From Lingula anatina (Eukaryota; Brachiopoda; Lingulata; Lingulida; Lingulidae), in contig NW_019775746.1 of NCBI RefSeq assembly GCF_001039355.2, forward strand, positions 8,622 to 72,621: a stretch of DNA of 64,000 nt, in the 5' to 3' direction. Positions 1 through 11,323 of this stretch are shown here, piece after piece (position 1 is the stretch's first letter; the number at the start of each line of letters is the position of its first letter). The position numbers and the translations under genes are program-made. The notes below the pieces were generated by a model. It searched no databases, had not been told where the DNA came from, and worked only from the letters and a program-made list of their open reading frames with translations.

Positions 1-1761
1 GAGGGGGGTTACTGTATGTAAACCAGTTATAATATGTTATGAGTTGCCATGTTATGACAGATATTTGATGTTGTAATGTGTTAAAAAGGGAATGGAATCT
101 GTAAAAAGTGTACATTTGTGTAGCATATATTTATACCAATTAACAACCCACCTCTATGGGAGGGAGCATATTTATTACTGAGGGTAGGTTTATTGTATGT
201 AGCTAACACTTAGTACACACATCTATCTGTATTGGACTGAGATTTTAGCTAATAAGAAGGTGAAATTGTGTTTGAATTGAAAATGTAGGTGATTGCATAA
301 TTGCTATTATTAAATAATGTTAACATTTGTGGAAAAAAGTCAGACAGGTGTTTGTAAAACAATGCATCATCTGTCACAGTTGTATTGAATGATTTCACAA
401 AATGTAACCTTAGGTGTGTGTTTTTCTTCATATCTGATCATACTTAAAATTTTGATATTGATCACTTGTATCTCACAGGCTTGTTGCTGCTAGACCCCGG
501 ATAGCATACAGTGTAAGATAGATGCAGTTTTTGATTTAAGAAGATAGTTTAATGTATAGAAGGATTTTTTACTCTTATGAATTAACACAAAAATTGAAAC
601 ATAGGAGCCTTTTCCATAGCATATGAACAGAAGGGATAAGATGATTAACAGGAACTGGAGTTCAGCAGATTGTTATATGGATAATCAACGGAGTCTTCCA
701 TGTTGTTTTTATCACTGGCTCACTTGTTGACTTATTAATAAGGTTATTGATGGTTTCATTGCATGTAAAATATACAAATATTGTTTCTCAACAGCGAACA
801 CATGAAATTGAACAGTGTTGTTATTATTATTATTATTATCATCAAGATGGTGTTAAGTGATACACACCATGAAGTTAAATGTATGCTTAGCTTAAGTTTG
901 TCCTTTCCCACAAGTCACTGTTGAACATTTGAGGTATAAGAAAAGTTGTAAACATTGAGGTATCCATTGAAGATCCAAGCCAAAAAAGGATATGGGACAC
1001 GTGGAGATTGAACATCCTGTAGAAGAAAAAGTAGTGTAAGTTCAAGCTTCTTCAAATTCCACCTTCATTGCAGTCTTAATAACAAAAGTTGTTCTTATTT
1101 GGAAAAATATGATATACTAAATAGGTTTTCTGGGAGGATACACTCCATGAAGGATACATGTATATGTAACATTTTGAACTTCAGGGAACATTTAAGTGCA
1201 ATTGAATCCCAGCACAATACTACTGCTTGCATAAACTCCTACTTGGCAAATGCCACTGCACATCAGTAAACAAATTACTACAAACCTTTGCTTGCATCTA
1301 ATACGTGTGGTGTAAAGCTGATGTACTAGAATGCTACTGAGTCTTCAAAAGACCATTTATATAACTATAATCATGTTATTAGGGTATTAATCCTTGCTAA
1401 ACTTCTTTTAATCTGGATTATGCTTGAATCATGTTGATATTGAAAGTCTAGGCTTACTTGTGTTCAAGCTATGCATATCATTGTGCAGATATTGCAAAAT
1501 GTTGCTGTCTGTGAATGGAGACAAGCTGTTTTGTTATAATGGAAATCATTTTAATAAATCATAATACAGTGATTTGTTTCTTGTTTTGTCAAATTGCTAA
1601 TTGCAACTTGCAATGCAAGATTGCCTGTGTTGGTTAGATTAATCAAGATTTGAAATTTTGAGCCACTTCTAAATCACATCAGTATTTTAATTTAATATTT
1701 TCGCTTAATTTATTCACCCAACTCATTTTATTACGAGCAGTAAATTACTTTTCTGTTTTAC
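1..1761. other. Intergenic or 3' UTR-like DNA, no coding region recognised
   Basis: No exon with convincing codon structure is visible on either strand. A TTA/ATT microsatellite lies near 820-840. An AATAAA at 1553-1558 could be the polyadenylation signal of a plus-strand gene whose coding part lies left of the window. That reading is inference only. Confidence 0.4.
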
Positions 1762-1862
1762 CTAAACGAGGGCAGAGTATTACACTCTTGACCAAGTTCT
1801 AATATCCTGCTGTCAGCAGTTGACCCATTAGAGCCTGCGTCATCAAAACAAACAGCAGCCAT
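1762..1862 (-). CDS. Candidate first coding exon of an unrecognised minus-strand gene
   Basis: On the minus strand an ATG at 1862 opens 33 codons (beginning MAAVCFDDAGSNGS) that end in a GTAAAA donor just below 1762, leaving phase 2. The flanking sequence is richer in CpG than its surroundings, as near a promoter. No second exon was found between 1 and 1760, so the rest would lie outside the window. The protein is not recognised. It is short and may be chance. Confidence 0.25.
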
Positions 1863-2757
1863 TCTGGAGGGAGACCGGAATCGTCTGCTGCGCATGAACA
1901 AGCCATGTCAGTAGTTCACTTTTCGTTTTCTGTATTTCCTTTGATAATTAACCGAGCAAAATGATGAATTACTGCAGGTTATTTGATCGAGAAAAGATAA
2001 CTAACTTTACAAGCGTTCACACTTGCCTGCAATGGTAACAATCCACGATGAAGGAACTAAAACCATAAACGGAGGAGAGTCGGCGAGGTGGCTTTGAAAA
2101 TTAAGTAGGGGCCTAAAGGAATAAAATTAATCTATTTTATAGCAAAGAATGAAGAGCCAGCTGTGCAGATTTTACCATAAAAGAAAAAAACAGTACAAAA
2201 CCAAAGACCTAGGTGTGTACGTTTGGAGCACACGTACACTGCATATTCATTTAAAGAAGTTTGGGTGGAGAGTGTGTTAATTTGTTAAAACATGTGGAAA
2301 TACCCAGGCAGGGTTTCGACTTTTATAATGAAGACTCACCCATTGCCTTGGGTGTAATTTGTTATCAGTTACGGTGCTCTCTAGATTTTATCGGCTGTCA
2401 CCTACCTCTTTAATACCTGGTTAGCATTATTGCCAATTAGTGTCAAGGCTATATTTGTACTGTACACAGCTGAGCTGGGCCAATTAAATCAATGACCTGT
2501 ATGAAGTGTATTTGGAAGTTAGTGGCTTAATTTTCGATTTGGTGTAGTGATAAGAGTAATTTTATTTTGCAAGTAAATTCTACCTCAGGTGTAATTGACA
2601 TATAACCTCATGAAATGAATTTGCACTTTCCTCTGTAAAAATGTTAAATTCTGCTCCTTTCAACTGTAATGTTGTAAGTTACAATATGAATAAAAATCAC
2701 AATGTTATTTTTCTATTAATTTACATTTAGGAAATTGATCAGGCAGTTCCCACCAAG

Positions 2758-3422
2758 CCACACTGATTGGGTGCAAGTAAATTATTAAAAAAAATAAAAA
2801 TAAATAAATAAAAAACGGAAGCTTTTAATGACAGGTACAAAAGGCAGCTAGATGACACGCAAGGTAGAAGCTGCAAAAAATATTCCTAGATCTTTGTGAC
2901 CAGCTGAGGAGACAGGATCTGAACATCAGGAGAGTGAAATCCAGTGCATGACAGGAGTTATTTAATTGAAGCGACACTCAGAACTCAGCATTTCATGTTC
3001 ACTTTTATTCATGCAAAATGTGTACTTTTCCTATATAATTAAGCATATGGTTGCAGAAATGAAGATCAATTCATGAACTGCATTATTANCCACAATGATT
3101 GGGTGCAAGTAAATTATTAAAAAAATAAATAAATAAATAAAAACGGAAGCTTTTGATGACAGGTACAAAAGGCAGCTACAGTAGATGACACGCAAGGTAG
3201 AAGCAGCAAAAAATATTCCTAGATCTTTATGACCAGCTGAGGAGACAGGATCTGAAAATCAGGAGAGTGAAATCCAGTGCATGACAGGAGTTATTTAATT
3301 GAAGCGACACTCAGAACTCAGCATTTCATGTTCACTTTTATTCATGCAAAATGTGTACTTTTCCTATATGTTTAAGCAAATGGTTGCAGAAATGAAGATC
3401 AATTCATGAACTGCATTATTGT
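2758..3422. repeat. Near-identical 330-base block repeated on both sides of a single N
   Basis: The block 2758-3088 is repeated at 3090-3422, with a few substitutions and one 6-base indel (CAGTAG near 3180). The two copies abut at the lone N at 3089. The content is non-coding. The arrangement is what two overlapping haplotype contig ends give when scaffolded without merging, so it is probably not a true tandem repeat in the animal. Confidence 0.7.
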
Positions 3423-3540
3423 TATTTTACATTGGACATCATAAATACATAAGTGTTAAAAATGCCTTGCTTCTGTGAATGACTGAATAATAATAAAATC
3501 CTAACGTTGCTTATATGAATGGTTGCATTCATGGTGAATA

Positions 3541-4010
3541 TTTAACTCTCTCAAACAACAGTCTTGTTACACGTACTTTCTAATGAACCAAAATGAAGTA
3601 CAAGAATGCTGAAATAATTTCTGACAGCTTCACGATGTAGAGATAAGTCATAACTGACAGCAATATTTCATGTCATAAGACAATCCTGCATACATTCTTC
3701 CTTGAGTCCACAAGGGTTTATCCTGATGATCAGCTCAAAATTTCTCCTTATATCTATCCGTTATGTAAAAAGTTGCTTCTATGTAAGGTTAAACTTATGA
3801 TTACACAATTAACAATAAACTCTCTCAAACTATAACTGTCATTACCCAATGAACAAGAAAAATGAAGTACAAGATAACTGAACTATCTTGTGACAACACG
3901 ATGTTGGATAAGTAGCATTTGGTAGGATTTCACGTTTTTAGACTGTCTTGAGTTCATATTGGTCGATCCTGCTGATCAGCTGAAGCTTCAGCTTGTATTT
4001 ATCCTTTTCC
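3541..4010. repeat. Diverged direct repeat, non-coding
   Basis: Two diverged copies of a block of about 200-235 bases start near 3541 and 3821. Both carry a CTCTCTCAAAC start, an AATGAAGTACAAGA core and a later TCCTG.TGATCAGCT segment. No reading frame spans either copy. The element is not recognised. Confidence 0.5.
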
Positions 4011-4164
4011 CTTTGGTGTACTTGATCGCGATATGAAGTTTATTTTATTTTATTTGGTTCACCTCTATTACCGCTACTATTCCCCGTCGTTCATTCCCTC
4101 CAGCATGGCCGCGGGACTAGTGTTACGGAGTAAATATGACGTCACTGTAATGGGTTAATAGAAA

Positions 4165-5273
4165 AAAAAATGAGAGCCTCATTTTGATCTACGACTAAGA
4201 CAATAGGTAAACATATTAACAAAACTTGAAAACGATGTTTTTGTTAAGATTGTTATACATGCATATACATACATGTAGGCATATTCATATTTTACGAATA
4301 CGAGAGGAGAGTGTATTAGGCAAATAAACCTTTAGAATCACAGCCGCTGGATCCACCAATCAAAACTCGGATTAGCTTCAGTCCGTAGTCAACAACGTAT
4401 GCACGTGCACCATATCTAACTATCCGTGACCAATCCGTGACCCTGTTCAGCAGAATATGGAATTGGTATTGTTCGATGGGTGCAAAATGTTTTACTTTCT
4501 CAGAAATCATGTCGACACTTAGCCTTGTAGCAAACACATCTACATGTACTTTTAAACTCATAACCATAATTTTTTAAAGGCGGTTTCTGTTGATTCGTGA
4601 TAATTTTGCTGACTTGGACGCAAGCACTGAAACAATTAAACGTGTATTGGAACGCGCATAACGTGTTTGAATTTAGGGATGGAAAGAATACCTGTTTTAC
4701 CTAAGCAACCGTGACAACTTTGACCTATAAAACCCTATGAAGATTAAGAGGAGTAAGAATGCTTGTAATTTACTTTTTATTCGCTTTTGCTGGTTAAAAT
4801 GCATTTCAGAATTTTAAGCAGGGAACATACAGCGAAGCTCAATTTTCTAAAAGAGCGAAATCTGCACAGGGGCTGCAAATGCCCTTGGCATGCGATTATC
4901 ATTCACTATTTTTTTAATGAATCAATATAAGTTGCCTAGGTCTTTTCTTGCTATGTGAGCAAATTTTTAGACCGCGATTTTGCACAGTTTGTTAATGAAT
5001 TCACACTTTGTTAATTGTAGTGCATTTTAATCAAGGGACTTATTATTTAAAGTAAATGTGTGAACACATACATTTGAATATCATTTAACTGTACTCTTTA
5101 ACTGTACTGTAAACACTTTATACACACCTGGTAGGGTATAAAAAGTAGTGACATTTGCATAACTAAGCTGGTTCTTTTTTACCCTTTTTTATGTTAACAT
5201 GCACAATACGTGCCTATCATGCATAGATGGAGGTTATTTACATTTGTCCTTGCTGGAGACATTCTAACACAAG
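4165..5273 (+). promoter_or_regulatory. Upstream block of array copy A, with TATA box at 5137
   Basis: From about 4165 the sequence is similar to blocks before copies B (from about 10085), C (19625) and D (25060), so this is the left edge of the array unit. A TATAAAAAG at 5137-5145 lies 137 bases before the ATG, in a GGTAGGGTATAAAAAG setting shared with C and D. A conserved GACCGCGATTTTGC segment lies about 165 bases further upstream. The transcription start is inferred to be near 5165-5170. Confidence 0.6.
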
Positions 5274-5981
5274 ATGTCGGATGCAAGGAGCGACAGTAAA
5301 GTCAACCATGTGTCGAGAACCATCCAACTAGAAGGTAATTGGACAAATGTTTTCTTTAACCTGAAAACATTTTACTACAGCAGCGATTTTTTGTACTCGA
5401 TTTCATTTATTGTAACCGATACTCAGCATGACTAACATGTACAGAGGGATGACAAATGTGCGGGGGTATTGTAATATATATATGAATAGTTCGCTGTGTG
5501 ATATGGAGGGACCCGTTTGTAAAAAGTGATTTGCGTTTTTTTGTTCGTCTAACCAGTGATGTATTTTCGCCCATGTGCACTGTAAAGGGTGTCATCGATG
5601 GTGTCACGCCCTTCTGGCTGTCAAGTTTCTACCATGGTGAATGTACGGGAGCTCAAACATGCAGGAAGAAAAAAATTAGGTCGATCCCTTTATTTCTTCT
5701 CTTCCACCCACCACGACAATAACCATAGCGGTTTGTGTACTGATTGCGATAGTTGCGCTCATCATCTCAGTCGTCGCAATCTCCAAATCCGCTGGCTCTG
5801 ACATTACAGTCCAGGGTAAAACGACAAGTTCTCGACAAACTCCCCAGCCTGCAGTAGCATACTCACCCAGTACCTATGACGCCAGCCGGTGTCAGGCCTC
5901 TAATAGAAGGAGAGTTTACACGCTGGCCATTGGATTCGATGTTGGGGCTTATGTATATAGGTAAGCAGAAATATAGCTCAA

Positions 5982-6035
<54 letters not shown>

Positions 6036-9000
6036 GGGGGGGGGGGGCAGAGCAAATGGAGGGGTTTGCGTAAAATCTGCAAATCTGATGACTTAAACTG
6101 TCCGTCTAACTTTTCAGTGACGACAGCGGCTTTCAAGTTGGATTCGGTCCCGACCTAATAGACGCAGGTAATCAAAAATATTTTTTAACAATTTGTTTGG
6201 TTCTTGTTTAAATATCCTTTAAAACATTGAACACTGCATTAACACTACAAAATATTAACTTGGAAGTCAATGGTTTATTTATTTAATTTATCGTTTATAT
6301 ATATATATTTATTAAATTATCTATTTATTTTAGTGTGTCAGGAGGCGGGAATAGATTGCAGGATTGTCACGGAGCCATACACCAACTGCATGTTCTCAGA
6401 GAAAGGGCAGCCACAGAGAGGGGGGATAGGTACAGGGCATTACTTAATTTACATCGTAGCAGTTTCTTTTATTGCTTCGTTTTATTTTTTTCTTTCAAAA
6501 AAACGCGCTTAGAAGCAGAGTTTTTCATGACTGGGTGAAGTGAAGTTGACAAAGTTCAATGTCAGAAAATAATCAAAGTGGTTTGGTAAAGCTGGCAACA
6601 AAACAATTCACTTTGGTCAGGTCGATTTTTATATGGCGATCGAGGTTTAACACTATTTGTTCAGTTTTATTCTAAAATGTATAGTTAAACTGAGACTGTT
6701 ACATGATATATTGGAACTAGAACTGACCCGTTTCCTGTATGTTTTAACACTTATAAATCGTTGTTTTTGGTTTATAGTTGAATATGATATTGAAATTCAA
6801 GTATTGGAGTAAAGATTTTTGATTTTGTCTTTACATGGCATCATTTCAGGACTGATGGAAGGTTGGTACGACGCCTGCATCGGATGGCTGGCTACACGTC
6901 AACGGAAGCAGATCTTCGCATTTTCCAAGCCGATTTTGAAACCATACGAGGTCTATTTCTACGCCTTTCTTGGGTTTAATCCATTCAATATCACTGGGAA
7001 AAAAATGGGTGAGTTATCCTGTATCAGATATTAGGAGAGATAATTTGAGTTGAAATTTTCCATTCAGTAATTCACTTCATCTCTTTTCGATAGTTTCAAT
7101 AGTTTTGGTACAACTATTTTAAAAACTTTTTATACCGTGTAGATGGTCCAGAACTACATGTAGAATGTCTAAATTGATGGAATATTTTAACAAGATATTG
7201 AATTTGTGATTCCAAAAAGGTCAAATTACATTGAAAGACAAGATATAACATTCGCCCCGGTCATAGGTATTTTATTTTGATTTAGACTATTAACTTTTCA
7301 GATTATTGACATTAACAAAAGTTGGATCTTAAAAGGCAATCATTCTGAAAAAGCTCTTTAGCCAATATAAACAAAAAACTTTGTTTCGTCGGCTAACTTT
7401 GTTAACTTGCATGCTGACTCCTTACAGGACTGATAAGCGGGTTCTCCACTAACGAAGCCTGCCTAGCCGGACTGGACCAGGTGGCTGGAAGAGACGTCCC
7501 GCACTCCAACGTTTTTCATGCACAAACGCCTGCCGAGCTAATGGCTATGGTCCAGAACGGAACTGTGAGTGTTTGCCCGTGTTACCTGTTTTGTAACTCT
7601 TTTTAATACGACAATATGTTTTAAATTCCACAACATCCCAGTGTTCAGACCTCACCTCTTTCCATTATTGTGAAATAAGCTTTATGACTAGAAACGGGAC
7701 AGAAATGGTAGGTAAGCCTGCCCTTTTATTGTCCACTCGTTAAACTGAAATTGTGCATCTGCATATACATGTATATAAAAATATCGAAATGTCGAAATTG
7801 GATTTTTCTTCTCCAATCATTTAATACTCCCTAAATTTAACTTGTTTTTGTAACTATTTTTAATACGCCCATATGTTTTTAATCCCACAGTATCCCAGTG
7901 TTCAGACTTCACCCCTTTTTTTATTATTGTTAAATAAGCTCTATTCTTTACCAACCATTTAATACTTCCTAAATCTTACAGGTAGACGTGGGTTTTAGCA
8001 CGGGGCCTTCTATGGCCACCAAAATCAATGGCACTAATATCCAACGGTTCCCATCGGATCCCATGTTCTGCAAGAATGCCGGACAACCTGGAATGATGAC
8101 CCGTAAAGACAACGACTTCAACTCTAAATGGAATGAAGGGTTTGAGAAACTGGTCTCTTCAGGACGTTTTAAACGGCTATGTGATGAGGCACGGATTAAG
8201 CACGGTACGTCTTAAAAATACTATTGATTAACAATTTCAGTAATGTTAGGCAGTTTTGATTACTTAGTATGTTCATAATAATTAAGAATCTATTACTTAA
8301 ATAACAATACGTGTATTGATAATTGCAAATTCAGGCTAGGTAATGTAAGCGATGTCAGTATAAACATGACTTTATAGGCCATAGTTGGTTTTATGCATGA
8401 ACAAGTGATTTTCTGTGTTTCTCTGCATACAGAACTCGTGCACTTACTACTGGCCCGGGCTTTCAGTTGCCCACACCCTTTATGTAATATATTGGTACCT
8501 AGGTCAGCAGGGTTTTTTTACAGGTTGTAGGTTTGACCCGCCAATGCATGTCAATGGGGAGGAAGGTCACTGTGTGTGTGTGTGTGTGTGTGTGTGTCAT
8601 GCTGTTTATTACCAGATTTACAAACTGTTTGTAATTGCTGTTCCCACAAGACATGTGACCGGATGGCCTCGTGGTTAGAGTGTCCACCTCCGGAGCGGGA
8701 GGACCTCGCTTCGAACTCAACCGGGGACATACCGGTCTTTAATAAATGGTACCTGCTGTCTCCCCGCTTGGCACTGTTGCTGTTGTTTTTTCCCCCAAGG
8801 AGTCAAAAATTCCTTAATATGGGGTGATGGTGACGCTTTTGTAGAGGTAAATCAAGGGATGAAGGGATGTGTGAATGGAGTCAATTGTGACCCTACTGTG
8901 GGGTCTAGGATGGCGTTACTCCATCAGAGTTAACTTGACTCCAATTTGGAGTTATTTTAGGCACCACTGCTGTACTCCAAGTTTGGAGTCACTTGGACAG

Positions 9001-9143
9001 TCAAATTAAGATATCGCGTGAGGTATTATTTCAAGTATAAATATTACATTCATGATCGACACGTGGTTTCATTTAACGTCACATACATTGTAACGTTTGT
9101 CTCAACAGGTCATCGCGGTGAGATAGAGTGTGTGGATGCCTAA
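5274..9143 (+). CDS. Array copy A: membrane-anchored family 3 solute-binding-like protein
   Basis: Coding exons: 5274-5334, 5708-5960, 6118-6167, 6334-6429, 6850-7008, 7428-7564, 7982-8204 and 9109-9143, giving 337 residues. Residues 1-24 form a polar tail and about 25-46 one hydrophobic anchor (type II topology inferred). Residues about 88-337 resemble the SBP_bac_3 fold: a GFGPDLIDAVCQEAGI segment near 113-128, then GWYDACIGWLATRQRKQ with Thr169 and Arg172 at the positions that bind the ligand carboxylate in bacterial amino-acid-binding proteins, then FSKP, a hinge at ITGKK, and VDVGF (Asp254) in lobe 2. Eight cysteines lie in the domain (123, 130, 140, 163, 218, 282, 319, 334), and NIT and NGT sequons suggest an extracellular location. 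No channel helices separate the lobes. The usual exon 2 acceptor reads CAC, not CAG, so an in-frame AG at 5727-5728 may be used instead. The ligand is unknown. Confidence 0.8.
5984..6046. repeat. TG microsatellite plus G-run in intron 2 of copy A
   Basis: A long (TG)n tract ends in a run of about ten G. A matching TG (or TG/AG) tract plus G-run sits at the same place, shortly after exon 2, in copies B (12877-12943), C (21881-21949), D (26926-26979) and E (31853-31930). The tract therefore predates the gene duplications. Confidence 0.85.
8657..8826 (+). mobile_element. tRNA-derived SINE-like element
   Basis: The head looks like a tRNA gene read by RNA polymerase III: an A-box-like TGGCCTCGTGG at 8664-8674 and a B-box-like GCTTCGAACTC at 8708-8718, spaced as in a tRNA. 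It is followed by a non-tRNA body (GGGGACATACCGG, then a C-rich stretch). It lies in intron 7 of copy A and is absent from the same intron of the other copies, so it inserted after duplication. The 3' end is uncertain. Confidence 0.6.
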
Positions 9144-9154
9144 CAACAGCTGGG

Positions 9155-9345
9155 GTCCGTAACCTTCACCTTGACTGCGAAATCACAAAACTATGCATCC
9201 GTAACCTTCACCTTGATGGTTAAAACAAAGATATAGGCAGCCGTAACCTGAACTTTGATGTCTTAATCCCAGAAGATATCTATGGCCTTCATCTTGATAG
9301 CTAAACCACAGGACGAGGCATCCGTAAACTACACCTTATGGCAAC
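9155..9345 (+). repeat. Degenerate tandem repeat in the 3' UTR of copy A
   Basis: The motif CCGTAACCTTCACCTTGATG recurs about four times at 45-50-base spacing with decay, each time followed by GCTAAA-CACA-like sequence. Related repeats follow the stop codon of B (18885-19070), C (24458-24515), D (30860-30970) and E (35660-35770). The repeats carry stops and frame shifts in all frames, so they are not coding. Confidence 0.65.
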
Positions 9346-10456
9346 TTGTGGAACTTACAAGAAGTCAAGACGAAATATATAAATGAATCTAATGAAAAGA
9401 ACCGAAAGTCCATTGATGATGTGCGAATTTCATGTTGATGATAGGATGACCACCAACGATATCAATTTCAGACCAGCGGTTCTTTTTTAAGGAAACATAA
9501 GGAAGTAATGCCAACAGGCTTATTAAAGCATATACATAACCTCAGTGCTTCAGTTGATAGTTATCATAATTTTACAATTCACTAATTTCTATTAACTATT
9601 ATCTTTTTTGACAAAATGAACAGTTTTATGAAGGAAAGGTCGTCTTCGGACAAGAAAAACAGAATTGTTCATAATCGAAGTACGCTGTCATATTTTCAAT
9701 TTTCAAATAAATATTTGACGCACGAGGCTCCTGGTTTAATTTAAGAGACTACTTCAGCAAAGTGAACAAAAGTTACAGAATGTTTTGACTCCATGCACAG
9801 ACGCGTCAGGTGCGTCCTCTAATCCAGAAGATACTATACAAAATACCAAAATGCGACTTTGATTGGTTAGCTTATTCACAGGTGGAACAATCAGTAAATT
9901 TCAGTGAAAAAAGTTGAATAAAGAACATTGGTTCAAGACATGTTTTCTGTATCACTTAACGCATTGCGTTAGGGTTGACACCTATTTAGGCAGAGGAGTA
10001 TATTATGCTAAGAATTAAGATCTTTTCAAAAGTTTGAAATAGGTATTTCTGAAATTTCCTGTTTGTGGTATAGATAAAAAAACTTATAGCCCTTTTAGAC
10101 CTGCGACTAAGACAATAGGTAAACATATTAACAAAACTTGAAAACGATGTTTTTGTTAAGGTTGTTATACATGCATATACAAACATGTAGGCATATTCAT
10201 ATTCATATACGAAAGGAGGAAAGTGTATCAAATAAACCAGCACTGAGACAATTAAACGTGTATTGGAACGCGTATGACGTGGTTGAATTTAGGGATGGAA
10301 AGAAACTATTTACCTAAGCAACCGTGACAGCTTTGACCTATAAAACCCCTTGAAGATTAAGAGAAGTAAGAATGCTTGTAATTTACTTTTTATTCGCTTT
10401 TGCTGATCAATGCATTCCAGGGTTTTAATTAAGGAAACCTACAGTGATGCTCAATT

Positions 10457-10487
<31 letters not shown>

Positions 10488-10868
10488 GGGGGTGGGGGGG
10501 AAAATTGCTCTTGGCATGCAATTATCATTCACTGTAATTTCCTGAATCAACTTTCATTGGAATCAATTCAGGAATGATTTTTATGATAAGTAGGCTTTTT
10601 TTTTTTTTTTGCTCTGTGAGCAAACGTTTTAGACCGCGATTTTGCACAGTTTGTTAATAATTCACACTTTTAATTAAGGGACATATCATTTAAAGTAAAA
10701 GTGCGAATACATATATTTGACTATTATTTAACTATGCTCGGTGTTGGTTGCAGGCTTTATGCACACCTGGTGGAGTATAACAAGTTGTTACATTTGCATA
10801 TGTAAGGTGTTTTTTTTACTCTTTTTAACGTTAACAGGGGCAGTCCGTGCCTAGCATGAACGAATGGN

Positions 10869-10907
<39 letters not shown>

Positions 10908-11188
10908 GGGGGGGAAATTGCTCTTGGCATGCAATTATCATTCACTGTAATTTCCTGAATCAACTTTCATTGGAATCAATTCAGGAATGATTTTTATGAT
11001 AAGTAGGCTTTTTTTTTTTTTTTGCTCTGTGAGCAAACGTTTTAGACCGCGATTTTGCACAGTTTGTTAATAATTCACACTTTTAATTAAGGGACATATC
11101 ATTTAAAGTAAAAGTGCGAATACATATATTTGACTATTATTTAACTATGCTCGGTGTTGGTTGCAGGCTTTATGCACACCTGGTGGAG
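9346..11188. other. Spacer between copies A and B, including a duplicated upstream block
   Basis: Up to about 10080 the sequence is non-coding 3' flank shared in part with the other copies (for example the GACGCACGAGGCTCCTGG segment near 9717). From about 10085 it is the upstream block of copy B, which lacks about 250 bases present before copies A, C and D. The stretch 10461-10867 is repeated at 10869-11279 across a single N at 10868, including poly-A/poly-G tracts and the TATA region. This is probably an unmerged contig overlap. Confidence 0.6.
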
Positions 11189-11197
11189 TATAACAAG
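11189..11197 (+). promoter_or_regulatory. Variant TATA box of copy B
   Basis: TATAACAAG lies 135 bases before the ATG of copy B, where copies A, C and D have TATAAAAAG. The A-to-C change may weaken it. The same sequence also occurs on the left side of the N at 10868. Confidence 0.45.
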
Positions 11198-11323
11198 TTG
11201 TTACATTTGCATATGTAAGGTGTTTTTTTTACTCTTTTTAACGTTAACAGGGGCAGTCCGTGCCTAGCATGAACGAATGGGGATTACATTACATTTGACC
11301 TTCCTCGAGACCTCTAATTCAAG

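Noticed and set aside
4316-4567. 83-codon minus-strand frame in the upstream block of copy A
   Set aside because: The matching DNA before copies C and D has no equivalent open frame and copy B lacks it, so protein-level conservation is absent.
8657-8730. A functional tRNA gene
   Set aside because: The A and B boxes are tRNA-like but the arms do not pair into a full cloverleaf by eye and a SINE body follows.
8415-8827. Overlapping open frames on both strands around the TG tract
   Set aside because: They translate the microsatellite (Cys-Val or Thr-His runs) and the SINE; the real features are intron and repeat.
5274-9143. Reading the array proteins as ionotropic glutamate receptors
   Set aside because: The two lobes follow each other directly with no pore or transmembrane helices between them, and there is no post-lobe transmembrane helix; only the ligand-core fold is shared.
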